A stretch of DNA of 64,000 bases from Halospina denitrificans (GCF_004364635.1 NZ_SOAX01000005.1:62001-126000), one strand, 5' to 3'; counted from the first letter of the stretch, positions 18,662 to 29,575 are shown. Numbers and translations are program-made. The notes: generated from the letters alone by a model not told the origin.

Positions 18662-19743
18662 CCGAAGAGGCCGCCGAGCCAGGCAATGCCCAGACTGAAG
18701 ACACCCAGGCTGATGGCCAGCGCGACGGTGTACATTTTGGCGCTTGCTGCCCGTTGTTCCTTGAGATAGAGATCGAGCGTGCGCTGCGCCACTTCCTCGG
18801 ACGTATCCCGTGCAATGTCGTGGGCCTGTTGGACCGCCTCGGATTGCAGCGTCTGCCAGAACTCGGTGTCGATGGTCTGGGCCGCCGTAATATGATCCTT
18901 GAGTGCTTTCAGGTCATCGTCACTGAAGCCGCCCGCCGCCTGTTGCTGGAGCTGCTTGCGGAGTTCGGAGAGTTCGTTGCCCAGGTTGAGAGTCACCTCG
19001 GCCGCCACTTCGTTCTTGAGGTTGTCAAGCTTCCCCTCGACCAACTCCCGGAACTCGGTGGTCTGCTGTTCGATCTGTTTCTCGCGCTTGCGTTCCGTAT
19101 CATCCAGCAGACGCTTGAGGTGGTCGTGCTGTTCATCGAACAGGCTGGACAGCAGCTCATGGAGTCGATTGTTGATATGGGTTTTCACGGCAGAGCGTGA
19201 AATCTGCTCGATCAGATCCGAGGTCAGGGGGACGGTGGTTCCCGATTGCTCACTACCGCCGATTTCAGTATTGAGATGCACGGCCGCATCCGTTTCCAGG
19301 CTGTCCTCGTCGTCCTCTGCCAGGGTGTCGTCCTCGTTTGCGGGTGGCTCGGGGAGGGTGCCTTCCTCCAGGTCCTTGCTCAGCCCGCTGAGAATGCTGT
19401 CCAGCCCATCGCTCTGGGGAGGCTTGGTGAGGATGTTGTACACGCCATAGCCACGTGCCTCCTGCATAAAGTCATCGGACTTTTTGGAGGTGCACATCAC
19501 GACCGGGATGGAGGCGGTCGCCGGATTGCGCTTGATGGCCTTGGTCGCTTCGACACCGTTCATTCCGGGCATCAGATGGTCCATGAAAATCACATCCGGC
19601 CTTTGGCTGCCATTGAGAAAATCCAGGGCTTCTTCGGCGGACCCAGCCATGCTGACGTCCATATCCCGATTTTCCAGCAGTTTGCTCAGCGCAAAGCGGG
19701 CAACCTTGGAATCATCCACCAGAAGTGCGTTCTTGATGGCCAT
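18658..19743 (-). CDS. Receiver-domain protein with coiled coil and C-terminal membrane anchor
   Basis: 361 residues. The receiver domain (1-125) has acidic pair Asp10/Asp11, phosphoacceptor Asp55 in [13 protein letters not shown], Thr in VVMCTSKKS and the conserved Lys in NILTKPP, so it should be phosphorylatable. An acidic linker follows (about 135-175), then a long charged coiled-coil stretch (about 200-330), and one hydrophobic helix at the very C-terminus ([20 protein letters not shown]). There is no DNA-binding or enzymatic output domain and no histidine kinase nearby. The start ATG at 19743 has AAGAGG upstream. 46 nt downstream of the MORN gene and probably in its operon. Function unknown. 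Confidence 0.8.
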   Translation of the reverse strand: MAIKNALLVDDSKVARFALSKLLENRDMDVSMAGSAEEALDFLNGSQRPDVIFMDHLMPGMNGVEATKAIKRNPATASIPVVMCTSKKSDDFMQEARGYGVYNILTKPPQSDGLDSILSGLSKDLEEGTLPEPPANEDDTLAEDDEDSLETDAAVHLNTEIGGSEQSGTTVPLTSDLIEQISRSAVKTHINNRLHELLSSLFDEQHDHLKRLLDDTERKREKQIEQQTTEFRELVEGKLDNLKNEVAAEVTLNLGNELSELRKQLQQQAAGGFSDDDLKALKDHITAAQTIDTEFWQTLQSEAVQQAHDIARDTSEEVAQRTLDLYLKEQRAASAKMYTVALAISLGVFSLGIAWLGGLFG

Positions 19744-19789
19744 CTGAGAACCTCTTAATAACTGCGTTGACGCCGGGTTTGCCGACATT

Positions 19790-20998
19790 TCACCATCCCT
19801 CCATGGCTGGGCATTGAGTGGCACGGTAGCTGTTCCTGCGGTAGCACACGCCCGGCTCGGAAGTGCGCGCCGTGAAGATCTCCCCCTCGGGAGTGGTCAG
19901 TGTTACCTCCCCGTAGGGGTCGCCCTCGCGGAAGGTGCTTTCAATGCTGGCACCACTCGGATGGCGGATTTCACCCTGGCCATGGAATCGACCTTCCACG
20001 AACTCGCCTTCGTACCGCCGGCCGCTGGCGTAAGTGCGCTCCCCGTGGCCATGGTAGAGGTTATTGGCGAATTCGCCCTTGTAGGTGCCCCCATCAGGAT
20101 AGGTCAGGGTGCCCTTGCCGTGAAGCTCGCCATCGCGGAAATCGCCCACATACATCATGCCTTCCGCCGTGGTCATGGTTCCGTGCCCGTTGAGTTCACC
20201 GTCCTCCCAGTTGCCTGTGAAGGTATCGCCGTTGGAGGCGGTCAGCGTTCCCCGCCCACTGAACTGATTGTTACGGAAATAGCCTTCATAGACGTCTCCG
20301 TTGGTGAGCTGGAGTTCCCCCTCCCCATGCATCTTGCTGTCCTTCCATTCACCCTCATAGACCCGACCATCGGGAAAGTGCGCGGTACCTTCGCCGTGGA
20401 ATTCGCCGTCCTCGAAGTCGCCCTCATAGCGCAGCCCTTCCTCGTCGCGGTACGTGCCCTCACCGGTCTTGACACCATGCTTCCAGGTCCCGTTGCGGTA
20501 CTCCACCGTGGTGTAGCGCTCGAGGCGTGCCATCAGGGTGTGGTCATCGCCTGCGTCCACCGCGACCTGTCTGCGCCAGGTCGAGTGACCCTGCTTGCGT
20601 ACCTCAATCTCATAGGTGCCCGGCTCAAGTTCCACGTCCATGGCGGTCGATCCACGTTGCTCGCCATTGATCAGTACCCTGTCTCCATAGACGTTGGAAC
20701 GCAGCGTAAGGTTCGCGACCCTGGGTTCAGGCTCGGGGGGTTGTGTCTGGACAATGACCGGACTGGGGTCGAACAGGGGGTCAGCCGGTTCGGCGCTGGC
20801 CGGTTCCGGGGAAGTGGGCTCCGGCTCCTTCTGGGCCGAGCGTTCCACGATCGGCGCTTGCTCGGTGGGAACGGCACCCGGATCGGGCTTTTTGGTGCCA
20901 ACCAGCTCAGGAGATCGCTGGATAGTCGCAAATCCAGCGGTAACAAGCAGCATCACGGCCAGAAAGTTGGCGAAAAGCAGCGGTTTGGGATCGATCAT
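19790..20998 (-). CDS. PEGA-domain / MORN-repeat protein, membrane-anchored
   Basis: 402 residues. An N-terminal hydrophobic helix (about 8-25) is followed by a Pro/Glu-rich linker (30-92), a PEGA-like beta domain (about 94-160, with [18 protein letters not shown]) and about nine MORN repeats (165-365) of the type [15 protein letters not shown]. The predicted topology puts the repeats in the periplasm. A pair of cysteines near the C-terminus ([12 protein letters not shown]) could form a disulfide. MORN repeats act as lipid- or protein-binding scaffolds. Middle gene of a three-gene set with a two-TM protein and a receiver protein. No known bacterial pathway could be assigned. Confidence 0.8.
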   Translation of the reverse strand: MIDPKPLLFANFLAVMLLVTAGFATIQRSPELVGTKKPDPGAVPTEQAPIVERSAQKEPEPTSPEPASAEPADPLFDPSPVIVQTQPPEPEPRVANLTLRSNVYGDRVLINGEQRGSTAMDVELEPGTYEIEVRKQGHSTWRRQVAVDAGDDHTLMARLERYTTVEYRNGTWKHGVKTGEGTYRDEEGLRYEGDFEDGEFHGEGTAHFPDGRVYEGEWKDSKMHGEGELQLTNGDVYEGYFRNNQFSGRGTLTASNGDTFTGNWEDGELNGHGTMTTAEGMMYVGDFRDGELHGKGTLTYPDGGTYKGEFANNLYHGHGERTYASGRRYEGEFVEGRFHGQGEIRHPSGASIESTFREGDPYGEVTLTTPEGEIFTARTSEPGVCYRRNSYRATQCPAMEGW

Positions 20999-21112
20999 CA
21001 GTGACCACTCCGTAAGGATTCCGTGAGACGGGCTGCTTTCAGCCCCGACCTCAAAATGTCACCGACAATACTACCCCAGATCGCGCTGCTGCTGCGTGAA
21101 GTGACGCACTTT

Positions 21113-21574
21113 TCAGGCTTTCTCCTGGCCTGAGGATTGCTGCAGCTCTTCCCACGCACGCATGTGGACATCCGCCTCATACTCATAAGGGGACTTGAAG
21201 GGCGTGAGAACCAGGTCGAAAACCGCGAAGAGGAACCCGATGGAGAGCCATGAGAGAAACAGGGTCTCCATCGTGGTCGCCTGGACCTGGGCTGTGGCGT
21301 TGACGAAAGCCTCCAGGTGGGGGAGGGCTTTGTCCACCATGGCCACCGGGTTGAAGCGTGAAAAGACCAGCGGAATCCAGAATGCGATGAATACCGGAAA
21401 AAAGCCAAAGGACCACAGGAACCGCCGCAGCAGGTAAATGCCCAGCGCATTGGCGTAACGGCGACGAAGCTCGGGGATCCCCCTGATCTCCTCAAGGTAC
21501 CGTTTGCGCTCCACCCAGTATGCCTCAAGGCGGGGTCGGGAGCCTGTTGCTGGAGTTTTGGCCTGTTCGGTCAC
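21113..21574 (-). CDS. Two-transmembrane-helix protein of unknown function
   Basis: About 153 residues. A charged N-terminal region (YWVERKRYLEEIRGI) precedes two hydrophobic stretches: about residues 50-75 (LWSFGFFPVFIAFWIPLVF) and about 105-125 (LFLSWLSIGFLFAVFDLVL). N- and C-termini are predicted cytoplasmic. I do not recognise the family. The start is ambiguous: GTG at 21574 with AAGAG six nt upstream is preferred to TTG at 21580. First gene of the minus-strand set leading to the MORN and receiver proteins, divergent from the M16 peptidase. Confidence 0.65.
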   Translation of the reverse strand: MTEQAKTPATGSRPRLEAYWVERKRYLEEIRGIPELRRRYANALGIYLLRRFLWSFGFFPVFIAFWIPLVFSRFNPVAMVDKALPHLEAFVNATAQVQATTMETLFLSWLSIGFLFAVFDLVLTPFKSPYEYEADVHMRAWEELQQSSGQEKA

Positions 21575-21742
21575 GGTCAACTCTTTCGGTTGCTGGTGTG
21601 TGTATTACTATAATTCAGTTGGGCGCACATGCCAGAAGCCGCTACTATTGGCGCCGGCTGCGGGAGTCGCCACGATCGGTAGGATTCCCGCCATGCAATC
21701 GATAGAATGGCGCAACACTCACTGAACGGACAGGAATCATAC

Positions 21743-24667
21743 ATGACCGAGACTGGGTCGAAAGAGGTACATCCCGCATTTGAGCGTATCCGGGTCCATC
21801 CCATCAGCACTCTGCATCTGGATGTTGAGGAGTACCGGCATCGTGCCACCGGCGCGCGCCATCTGCACCTGGCCTCTGCCAACGATGAGAACGTGTTTCT
21901 CGTTGCGTTGCGCACCTTCCCGATGGATTCCACGGGGGTTGCCCATATCCTGGAGCACACCGCGCTGTGCGGGAGCGAGAACTATCCGCTGCGCGACCCG
22001 TTTTTCATGATGATCCAGCGTTCACTGAACACCTTCATGAATGCCCTGACCAGCAGCGACTGGACGGCGTACCCCTTTGCGAGCAGGAACCGGAAGGATT
22101 TTGATAACCTGCTGTCCGTCTACCTGGATTCCGTATTTTTTTCCAACCTGGATCGCCTGGATTTTGCCCAGGAAGGCCATCGGCTGGAATTCGAGGTACC
22201 CGACGATCCCGCCACGCCGCTGACCCACAAGGGGGTCGTCTACAACGAGATGAAGGGAGCCATGAGCTCGCCGGTCTCACAGCTCTGGCAGACCCTGTCC
22301 AAACACCTGTTTCCCACAACCACCTATCATTACAACAGTGGCGGTGATCCGGATCATATCGTGGATCTGAGCTACGAGCAGCTGTGTGACTTCTACCGCC
22401 AGCACTATCATCCGAGCAATGCCATTTTTGCCACCTTCGGCAACATCCCCGCCCACGAGCACCAGCAGCGGTTTGAGGAGCTGGCATTGGGCCGTTTTTC
22501 GGCGGCGGATATTGATCTGCCCGTGCGCGATGAAAAGCGTTACTACGCCCCCCTCCGGGTGCAGGAACATTACGGCAGTGATCCGGACGAAAAGACCGAG
22601 GGCAAGACCCATGTTGTCGTTGGCTGGCTGCTGGGCCACAGCTTCGATCTGGAAAAGAACCTGGAGGCCGAGCTGCTGACCTCGGTGCTTCTGGACAACA
22701 GCGCGTCGCCGCTGATGCATGCGCTGGAAACCACCGAACTCGGACATGCCCCGTCGCCGCTGTGTGGGCTCGAGGATTCCAATCGCGAGATGACCTTTGT
22801 CTGTGGTATCGAGGGCGCGGAACCCTCGGAGGCCGTGGCGATCGAGGAGCTTATTGTCAAAACCCTGGAAGGGGTGATGGAGGACGGCGTTGCCGAGGAC
22901 CGCCTGCTCGCCATAGTGCACCAGCTGGAGCTCCACCAGAGGGAGATTTCCGGAGACGGGGCGCCCTATGGTCTGCAGCTGATCATGCATTCCCTTTCGC
23001 CCATGGTGCATGGCGGTGATCCGGTGGACCTGCTGGACCTGGAGCCCGTACTCGAGCGCCTGCGTGAACGGATCCAGGATCCGGGCTACGTCCCCGGGCT
23101 GGTCAAGCGCCTGCTGCTGGACAATCCCCACCGGGTAACACTGACACTGGCCCCTGACAGTCAGCTCCATGAGCGCCGGGAGGCAGCAGTGAAGCAGGCG
23201 CTGGAGGAAAAACGCCGGGCGCTTGATGAACAGCAGACCCGCGACATTATTGACCAGGCGCTTGCCCTGCAGGGCCGTCAGGATCAGGAAGACGATCACT
23301 CGCAGTTGCCGCGGGTAGGGATCGAGGACGTGCCTGCGTCCCTCAATATGCCCGAGGGGGAGGATGATGGGGAGCTTCCCGCAACCCTCTACAGGACCGG
23401 CACCAACGGCCTGATCTACCAGCAGGTGGTTGTGCCACTGCCGGCACTGGAGCCTGAACAACGCCAGCTGCTTCCCCTTTACACCAGTATTCTGACCGAG
23501 CTGGGTGCCGGTGATCTTGATTACCTGCGCATGCAGGACCGTATTTCCGCATGCAGTGGCGGCATAAGTGCCTCTGCAACGATCAAGGGGAATGTGGATG
23601 ACGTGCAGCAGGTAAAGGGGTATTTCACCCTCAGTGGCAAAGCGCTGGCGAATAACAGCGCGGATCTTCTGGCCCTGCTGAGCGATGTCTATTCACGTCC
23701 GTCTTTCGATGATCCGGAACGCGTCCGTGAACTGGTGGCACAGATGCGGGCGCGCCGTGAACAGGCGATTACCGGCAATGGGCATATGCTGGCCATGGGG
23801 GCCGCGGCTCAGGGGGCGAGCCCCGGAGCGAAACTGTCCTATGAGCTGGGGGGGCTCGCCGGTATCCGCCATCTGGTCGCGCTGGATGACGCCCTTGCCG
23901 ACGACAAACAGGCGAGCAATCTCTGCCAGAAGCTGTCGGACCTGCATGAACGGATTCTCTCCCAGACACCACGGTTCCTGCTGGTCGGGGAGCAGTCCGG
24001 CCTGGAGCAGTCCCGCGAAGCGTTGCGCACCCGTTGGGGTCACGTTGAGCAGGACGGAGCCGGCGACTTCGCGCTTGAACCCGTGCATGAACAGGTCAAT
24101 CAGGCCTGGCTCACCTCCACCCAGGTCAACTTCTGCGCACGGGCATTCCCGACAGTGCCGGTAGAGCACGAGGATGCCCCCGCACTGACGGTTCTCGGGG
24201 TGCTGCTGCGCAATGAATTCCTGCATCGCCATATCCGTGAGCATGGTGGTGCCTATGGCAGCGGTGCCGGCCAGGACAGCAGTAATGGTGTTTTCCGGTT
24301 TTTCTCCTATCGCGACCCCCGCCTGGAGGAGACATTGGCGGACTTTGACGCATCGCTGGCCTGGGTTCAGGAGCATGACCACAGCCCCGAGAGCGTCGAG
24401 GAAGCGATACTTGGCGTGATTTCCCAGCTTGACCGCCCCCGCTCCCCGGCCGGGGAGGCGCGTCACGCCTATCATAGCCGTCTGTTCGGGCGCACCAGTG
24501 AACAGCAACAGCGTTTCCGCGAGCGGGTACTTTCAGTGACACTGGCGGATATGCGTGCGGTGGCGCGTCGTTGGCTGGATCCGAAGCATGCGAGCACAGC
24601 GGTTGTCACGAGCTACGGGAACCGCGAGCGCCTCCAGGAACTGGGAATGAGCATCGAGGAGATCTGA
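21743..24667 (+). CDS. M16 family zinc metallopeptidase (presequence protease-like, M16C)
   Basis: 974 residues. The inverted zinc motif HxxEH is HILEH at residues 68-72, and the downstream VVYNEMKGAMSS supplies the third ligand region typical of M16C (PreP/Cym1/falcilysin). The four-domain clam-shell organisation fits the length. No signal peptide is seen, so it is probably cytoplasmic, where relatives degrade short unstructured peptides. The ATG at 21743 with AGGA eight nt upstream is chosen; an earlier in-frame ATG at 21707 is possible. Its stop lies one base from the stop of the convergent ppsR. Confidence 0.92.
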   Translation: MTETGSKEVHPAFERIRVHPISTLHLDVEEYRHRATGARHLHLASANDENVFLVALRTFPMDSTGVAHILEHTALCGSENYPLRDPFFMMIQRSLNTFMNALTSSDWTAYPFASRNRKDFDNLLSVYLDSVFFSNLDRLDFAQEGHRLEFEVPDDPATPLTHKGVVYNEMKGAMSSPVSQLWQTLSKHLFPTTTYHYNSGGDPDHIVDLSYEQLCDFYRQHYHPSNAIFATFGNIPAHEHQQRFEELALGRFSAADIDLPVRDEKRYYAPLRVQEHYGSDPDEKTEGKTHVVVGWLLGHSFDLEKNLEAELLTSVLLDNSASPLMHALETTELGHAPSPLCGLEDSNREMTFVCGIEGAEPSEAVAIEELIVKTLEGVMEDGVAEDRLLAIVHQLELHQREISGDGAPYGLQLIMHSLSPMVHGGDPVDLLDLEPVLERLRERIQDPGYVPGLVKRLLLDNPHRVTLTLAPDSQLHERREAAVKQALEEKRRALDEQQTRDIIDQALALQGRQDQEDDHSQLPRVGIEDVPASLNMPEGEDDGELPATLYRTGTNGLIYQQVVVPLPALEPEQRQLLPLYTSILTELGAGDLDYLRMQDRISACSGGISASATIKGNVDDVQQVKGYFTLSGKALANNSADLLALLSDVYSRPSFDDPERVRELVAQMRARREQAITGNGHMLAMGAAAQGASPGAKLSYELGGLAGIRHLVALDDALADDKQASNLCQKLSDLHERILSQTPRFLLVGEQSGLEQSREALRTRWGHVEQDGAGDFALEPVHEQVNQAWLTSTQVNFCARAFPTVPVEHEDAPALTVLGVLLRNEFLHRHIREHGGAYGSGAGQDSSNGVFRFFSYRDPRLEETLADFDASLAWVQEHDHSPESVEEAILGVISQLDRPRSPAGEARHAYHSRLFGRTSEQQQRFRERVLSVTLADMRAVARRWLDPKHASTAVVTSYGNRERLQELGMSIEEI

Positions 24668-24668
24668 G

Positions 24669-25487
24669 TCAACGGGCCCTGCGCTCGATGCCGGTCTGGA
24701 CGAGGATCCGGGTGGAGATCTCCTCAACCGAGTAGTCCGTGGTATTGAGCGAAGGGATGCGTTCACGACGATACATGGCCTCGGCCTCGTTAACCTCAAG
24801 CATGCACTGGCGCAGTGAGGCGTAGGTGGAATCGGGCCTGCGCTCATTACGGATCGCGGAGAGGCGGTTGGGGTCGATCGTGAGGCCGAACAGTTTCGCG
24901 CGGTAGGGCTTGAGTACGGTCGGGATCCGCTGCTCACCCATGTCGTCCTCGGTAAGAGGGTAGTTGGCGCCCTTGATTCCGTACTGCAGTGCCAGGTAGA
25001 GGCAGGTGGGCGTCTTGCCACTGCGGGACGGCCCTACAAGGATGACATCCGCCTCATCGTAGTAGCGCGTCCGTGCCCCATCGTCGTTCTCCAGTGCATA
25101 GTTAACGGCCTTGATGCGTTGTTCGTAGCTGCCGTCATTGGTGATCGAGTGGGACTTGCCGACCGTGTAGGAGGAGTTCGAATGCAGCTCGGCTTCCAGT
25201 GGGGACAGGAAGGTACCGAAAATATCAACCATAAAGGCGTCTGCCCGTGACAGTTCCGCCCGGATCGTGCTGTCAACAATGGTGTCGAAGGTCAGCGGTT
25301 TTGACCCGTCAAGCGATCCGGCCTTGTTGATCTGCTGTACCGCCTCATGGGCTTTGTCCACGGAGTCGATATAGGGCAGCGTCACTTTCTCGAACTGGAT
25401 GTTTTCAAACTGGGCAAGGAGGCTGTTGCCAAGCGCTTCGGCGGTGATGCCCGTACCATCGGAAATGAAAAAGGCGGTGCGCTTCAT
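24669..25487 (-). CDS. ppsR: PEP synthase regulatory protein (bifunctional Ser/Thr kinase/phosphorylase)
   Basis: 272-residue DUF299 protein beginning [20 protein letters not shown], with the P-loop [15 protein letters not shown] at about 155-169. It inactivates PEP synthase by ADP-dependent phosphorylation of a threonine near the catalytic histidine and reactivates it by phosphate-dependent dephosphorylation. It is divergent from ppsA, its target, as in Pseudomonas and E. coli. Length is normal. Confidence 0.95.
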   Translation of the reverse strand: MKRTAFFISDGTGITAEALGNSLLAQFENIQFEKVTLPYIDSVDKAHEAVQQINKAGSLDGSKPLTFDTIVDSTIRAELSRADAFMVDIFGTFLSPLEAELHSNSSYTVGKSHSITNDGSYEQRIKAVNYALENDDGARTRYYDEADVILVGPSRSGKTPTCLYLALQYGIKGANYPLTEDDMGEQRIPTVLKPYRAKLFGLTIDPNRLSAIRNERRPDSTYASLRQCMLEVNEAEAMYRRERIPSLNTTDYSVEEISTRILVQTGIERRAR

Positions 25488-25561
25488 GAGTCTCGGCCCT
25501 TCTGCAACGGTTTTGGGTATCCTAGTGGCGGTAGTCGCGGTTGTGAAGCCTTGAGTCTGCC

Positions 25562-25598
25562 GGTTTTCTGGTGAAAACCCGGGTGGTTCAAGTATGAT
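25562..25598 (+). promoter_or_regulatory. Candidate ppsA promoter with an overlapping hairpin
   Basis: TATGAT (25593-25598) has GTGAAA 16 nt upstream (25571-25576). The -35 lies in a perfect 7-bp inverted repeat, GGTTTTC (25562-25568) / GAAAACC (25573-25579), possibly an operator. It lies in the 176-bp region divergent to ppsR. Confidence 0.4.
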
Positions 25599-25663
25599 GT
25601 CGGGGTTTCCGGAAAAGCGGCAACCCGCTTGAGATGACTGGCAATAATTTAGGGAGACTGGCT

Positions 25664-28033
25664 TTGGACGATTACATCATCGGATTCGAAGAGCTGGGGA
25701 TGGACGATGTTGACCGGGTTGGCGGCAAGAACGCTTCCCTGGGAGAGATGATCAGCAATCTGGCCAATGCCGGTGTGTCTGTTCCGGGCGGCTTTGCGAC
25801 AACCGCGGCCGCCTATTGGGAGTTCCTGGAAAAGGATGGTCTGCGCCAGCGTATCGACGAGGAGCTCAACGACCTCGATATCAATGACGTCAACGAGCTT
25901 GCCAGGGTTGGCGCGAACATCCGCCAGTGGATCATGGATACGCCGTTCCCGCCGAAGCTGGGTGCGGCCATTGACGAACGCTTTGAACAGCTCCAGCAGG
26001 GCGATCCCGCGTTTGCCGTGGCGGTACGTTCCTCCGCCACGGCCGAGGATCTTCCGGATGCTTCCTTTGCCGGGCAACAGGAAACCTTCCTGAACATTGT
26101 GGGTATTGATAACGTCAAGCAGGCCGTGAGGGAGGTTTTTGCGTCCCTGTTCAATGACCGGGCCATTTCCTACCGGATACATCACGGCTTTGACCACAAG
26201 AAAGTGGCACTTTCCGCCGGTATACAGCAGATGGTGCGCAGTGAAACCGGCAGCAGCGGCGTGATGTTTACGCTGGATACCGAGTCCGGATTCCAGGATG
26301 TGGTCTTTATCACGGCGTCCTACGGCCTGGGTGAAACGGTCGTGCAGGGCGCGGTTAATCCCGATGAATTCTACGTGCACAAGCCCACGTTCGAGGCGGG
26401 GCGGCCGGCTATTCTGCGGCGTAATCTGGGCAGTAAAGCGATCAAGATGATCTATGCCGGCGATGGCGATACGGGTAAGTCGGTTGAGACCGTCAAGGTG
26501 GACGCGGAAGACCGCAACCGATTCTGCCTCAATGACGAGGACGTCACTGAACTGACGCGTCAGGCGCTGATCATCGAAAAGCATTACCAGCGCCCCATGG
26601 ATATTGAGTGGGCGCGTGATGGTGACAGCGGCAAGATCTACATCGTCCAGGCGCGCCCGGAGACGGTCCGCAGCAGCAAGGGCATCCACACCATGGAGCG
26701 GTATCTTCTCAAGGAGACCGGACAGGTCATTGTCGAGGGACGCAGCATCGGCCATCGGATCGGTAGCGGCCCGGCACGCATTGTCACCAGCATCCACGAA
26801 ATGGATCGGGTCCAGAAAGGGGATGTCCTGGTCACTGACATGACGGATCCTGACTGGGAACCGGTGATGAAGCGCGCGTCCGCGATCATTACAGACCGGG
26901 GCGGCCGCACTTGCCATGCCGCCATTATTGCCCGGGAGCTTGGTATCCCGGCGGTGGTCGGTTGCGGCAATGCGTCAGAGATTATCAAGGAAGGCCAGGA
27001 GGTGACGGTTTCCTGCGCCGAGGGCGATACTGGCCTGGTCTATGAGGGACGCCTGGACTTTGAGCTTCGGGAGAATTCCGTTGAGTCCATGCCGGCACTG
27101 CCGTTCAAGATCATGATGAACGTGGGCAATCCGGACCGTGCCTTCGATTTTCAGGGGCTTCCCAACGAAGGGGTGGGTCTGGCCCGGCTGGAGTTCATCA
27201 TCAATCGTATGATCGGTGTTCACCCCAAGGCTCTGCTCAATTTTGATTCGCTTCCCAGGGATATCCGCCAGACGGTTGAGAAACGCATTGCGGGCTACAG
27301 TTCGCCGGTTGAGTTCTACATCGACAAACTCGTGGAGGGCATATCCACGCTGGCCGCCGCGTTCTATCCGAAGAAGGTGATCGTACGCCTGTCGGACTTC
27401 AAGTCCAACGAATACGCCAACCTCATCGGGGGCACGCTGTACGAACCGGATGAAGAGAACCCGATGCTTGGTTTCCGGGGCGCATCCCGGTATATCTCCG
27501 ACGCCTTCCGGGACTGTTTTGAGCTGGAATGCCGGGCGCTGACCCGCGTGCGGGATGAGATGGGGCTGACCAACGTGGAAATCATGGTGCCTTTCGTGCG
27601 CACGCCCGGCGAGGGTCGACAGGTGGTTGACCTGCTGGCCAGCAACGGGCTTGAACGCGGCAAGGCGGGACTGCGCGTCATCATGATGTGCGAACTGCCG
27701 GCCAATGCGCTGCAGGCCGAAGAGTTCCTCGAGTGTTTCGATGGTTTCTCCATCGGCTCCAACGACCTGACGCAGCTGACACTGGGTCTCGATCGGGACT
27801 CCGGCATCGTCGCGCACCTCTTCGACGAGCGTAACGAGGCCGTGAAGATGCTGCTCTCCAGTGCCATCAAGGCCTGCCGTGAAGCGGACAAATACGTTGG
27901 TATCTGTGGCCAGGGCCCCTCGGACCATCCCGACCTGGCGAAGTGGCTCATGGATCAGGGCATTGACAGTGTCTCACTGAACCCGGATTCGGTGCTCGAC
28001 ACCTGGTTCTTCCTGGCCGAGGATCAGAAATAA
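25664..28033 (+). CDS. ppsA: Phosphoenolpyruvate synthase
   Basis: About 789 residues. Converts pyruvate and ATP to PEP, AMP and phosphate in gluconeogenesis. The N-terminal ATP-grasp region contains [14 protein letters not shown]; the swivelling domain has [17 protein letters not shown] with the catalytic His and the PpsR-target Thr two residues before it; the C-terminal barrel has [20 protein letters not shown] and the proton-donor region GICGQGPSD. The TTG at 25664, with GGGAG seven nt upstream, gives a family-like N-terminus; an ATG at 25634 would add ten residues. Divergent from its regulator ppsR. Confidence 0.96.
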   Translation: MDDYIIGFEELGMDDVDRVGGKNASLGEMISNLANAGVSVPGGFATTAAAYWEFLEKDGLRQRIDEELNDLDINDVNELARVGANIRQWIMDTPFPPKLGAAIDERFEQLQQGDPAFAVAVRSSATAEDLPDASFAGQQETFLNIVGIDNVKQAVREVFASLFNDRAISYRIHHGFDHKKVALSAGIQQMVRSETGSSGVMFTLDTESGFQDVVFITASYGLGETVVQGAVNPDEFYVHKPTFEAGRPAILRRNLGSKAIKMIYAGDGDTGKSVETVKVDAEDRNRFCLNDEDVTELTRQALIIEKHYQRPMDIEWARDGDSGKIYIVQARPETVRSSKGIHTMERYLLKETGQVIVEGRSIGHRIGSGPARIVTSIHEMDRVQKGDVLVTDMTDPDWEPVMKRASAIITDRGGRTCHAAIIARELGIPAVVGCGNASEIIKEGQEVTVSCAEGDTGLVYEGRLDFELRENSVESMPALPFKIMMNVGNPDRAFDFQGLPNEGVGLARLEFIINRMIGVHPKALLNFDSLPRDIRQTVEKRIAGYSSPVEFYIDKLVEGISTLAAAFYPKKVIVRLSDFKSNEYANLIGGTLYEPDEENPMLGFRGASRYISDAFRDCFELECRALTRVRDEMGLTNVEIMVPFVRTPGEGRQVVDLLASNGLERGKAGLRVIMMCELPANALQAEEFLECFDGFSIGSNDLTQLTLGLDRDSGIVAHLFDERNEAVKMLLSSAIKACREADKYVGICGQGPSDHPDLAKWLMDQGIDSVSLNPDSVLDTWFFLAEDQK

Positions 28034-28081
28034 CAGCCGGTGACCAGTGGATCATAACAACGGAGCAAGGAACCCCAGAGG

Positions 28082-29017
28082 ATGCAGAGCAGTAGCCGCC
28101 TGTTTCCAGTAGCGCTGTCGGCCACGGAAATGGCTGGAGAGCTTTACGAGGATGTCTATCATATGAAGCCGGGCGTCAGTACTGACCCCACGGTCCGTCT
28201 TGCTGTCACCCGTGTCCGCGACCCCGCCTGGCAGGGCGAGCGGTTTCCAGTCGTCCTGCTCCATTCCGAGTTCCATAACCGCAGGCTGTGGCTCACGCCT
28301 ATGGGTGAGGGCTTTGCGGGGCTTCTGGCAAGCTATGGCTATGATGTCTGGCTCCCGGAAATGCGGGGCCATGGCCTCTCCCCGGGAAACAGGGATTGGG
28401 CAAAGGGGCATGAGGCGCTGTTGGCCGAGGAGGACCTGCCCCCCGTTCACCGATTCGTTGCCGAGCAGAGTGGCCATGAGCCCGCCTGGGTTGGCCAGGG
28501 GCTAGGTGCGCGTCTGCTCGCCCACGTCATGATCCATAATCACCAGCTTCTGCAGCTGATTCCCGCGGCAGTCTTTATCGATCCCGGCAGTCCCGGGTCC
28601 CACTGGACAACCCGCGTGATGTCCTTTTTTGAGCGGCTGAATCTCGGGCGTCATGAGCGTGTGTCCGGCCCACGTCGTGGCTGGGGACCGGAAGATGAGC
28701 CCAGTTTCCTCCTGCGCGATATCCACCGCAGCCAGCGGCGTTATCGCCGGCGCAGGCCGCACCCGATTTACGACAGCCTCAGGGTTATCCGTTGTCCGAC
28801 GCTGTCGGTGTCGCTTGCCAGCGATGAAGAGGCCCGCACCTTCGCCGGACTTCTTGGTGGGCAGGTACGCCAGACGTTGGTTGCCTCCCGGTATGAAACG
28901 GCCCGGTCCGGCGAGGAAGGCTGTACCCTGGCGCCCGCGATCCAGAACGATATGCGGGCCTGGCTGGACGAGGTATGCCGGATTTCACAGCCCGAGCCCT
29001 TCTCCAGGGCACTGTGA
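28082..29017 (+). CDS. Alpha/beta-hydrolase-fold protein lacking the usual nucleophile serine
   Basis: 311 residues with an alpha/beta-hydrolase layout: VVLLHSEFHNRRLW as the oxyanion-hole region, LPEMRGHGLSPG after strand 4, and the nucleophile elbow AWVGQGLGARLL. The elbow should read GxSxG, but residue 140 is Gly (GQGLG), so ordinary serine hydrolysis is not expected. C-terminal RCPTLSVSLASDEEA matches the strand that carries the acid. It follows ppsA by 48 nt and precedes rraA, the same order as the esterase-like gene PA1771 in Pseudomonas. It may be a pseudo-enzyme or use another residue. Confidence 0.75.
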   Translation: MQSSSRLFPVALSATEMAGELYEDVYHMKPGVSTDPTVRLAVTRVRDPAWQGERFPVVLLHSEFHNRRLWLTPMGEGFAGLLASYGYDVWLPEMRGHGLSPGNRDWAKGHEALLAEEDLPPVHRFVAEQSGHEPAWVGQGLGARLLAHVMIHNHQLLQLIPAAVFIDPGSPGSHWTTRVMSFFERLNLGRHERVSGPRRGWGPEDEPSFLLRDIHRSQRRYRRRRPHPIYDSLRVIRCPTLSVSLASDEEARTFAGLLGGQVRQTLVASRYETARSGEEGCTLAPAIQNDMRAWLDEVCRISQPEPFSRAL

Positions 29018-29065
29018 GCGCCTTGTCTGGTTGCCTTTTTTTCATAAGTGATGAAGGAGAAAGCT

Positions 29066-29554
29066 GTGTCTGAAATCGTAACCCCCGATCTGTGTGATGC
29101 ACATCCCGAGGTGGACGTGGTTGAACCCATGTTCCGTAACCTGGGTGGTAAGAGTGCGTTTGGCGGTGAGATCGTGACTGTGAAATGTTACGAGGACAAC
29201 TCCGTGGTCAAGGAGCAGGTCGGTAAGCCGGGCAATGGCTGCGTCCTGGTCGTTGATGGGGGTGGCTCGCGCCGCATAGCACTGCTTGGCGATATGCTGG
29301 CAGAGAAGGCTTCGGCCAATGGCTGGCAGGGAATTATTGTCTACGGCTGCATCCGCGACGTGGATATCGTCGGGCAGACCGACCTGGGCGTGCAGGCGCT
29401 GGCAACCCATCCTCGCAAGAGCGAGAAGCGGGGTCTTGGCGACCTGAACGTGGTTCTTCATTTTGGCGGGGTAACCTTCCGTCCCGGCGATTATGTCTAC
29501 GCCGACAATAACGGGATTATTGTCTCGGAAAAGGCGCTTCCGGAAGCTCAATGA
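29066..29554 (+). CDS. rraA: Regulator of RNase E activity RraA
   Basis: 162-residue protein beginning [48 protein letters not shown] and [19 protein letters not shown] match RraA, a trimeric protein that in E. coli binds RNase E and inhibits its activity; related proteins are class II HMG/CHA aldolases. The GTG at 29066 is chosen because AAGGAG lies seven nt upstream and the length then matches the family; codons at 29048-29053 are alternatives. RNase E itself is encoded 3 kb downstream on the other strand. Confidence 0.93.
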   Translation: MSEIVTPDLCDAHPEVDVVEPMFRNLGGKSAFGGEIVTVKCYEDNSVVKEQVGKPGNGCVLVVDGGGSRRIALLGDMLAEKASANGWQGIIVYGCIRDVDIVGQTDLGVQALATHPRKSEKRGLGDLNVVLHFGGVTFRPGDYVYADNNGIIVSEKALPEAQ

Positions 29555-29575
29555 GAGGTGGTGGTGATGACACCG

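Noticed and set aside
19814-21004. Plus-strand frame of 396 codons opposite the MORN gene
   Set aside because: The minus strand encodes clear MORN and PEGA repeats; the plus frame is low-complexity with no motif.
25649-26917. Minus-strand frame of 422 codons opposite ppsA
   Set aside because: Antisense to a fully conserved PEP synthase; its composition is that of a shadow frame.
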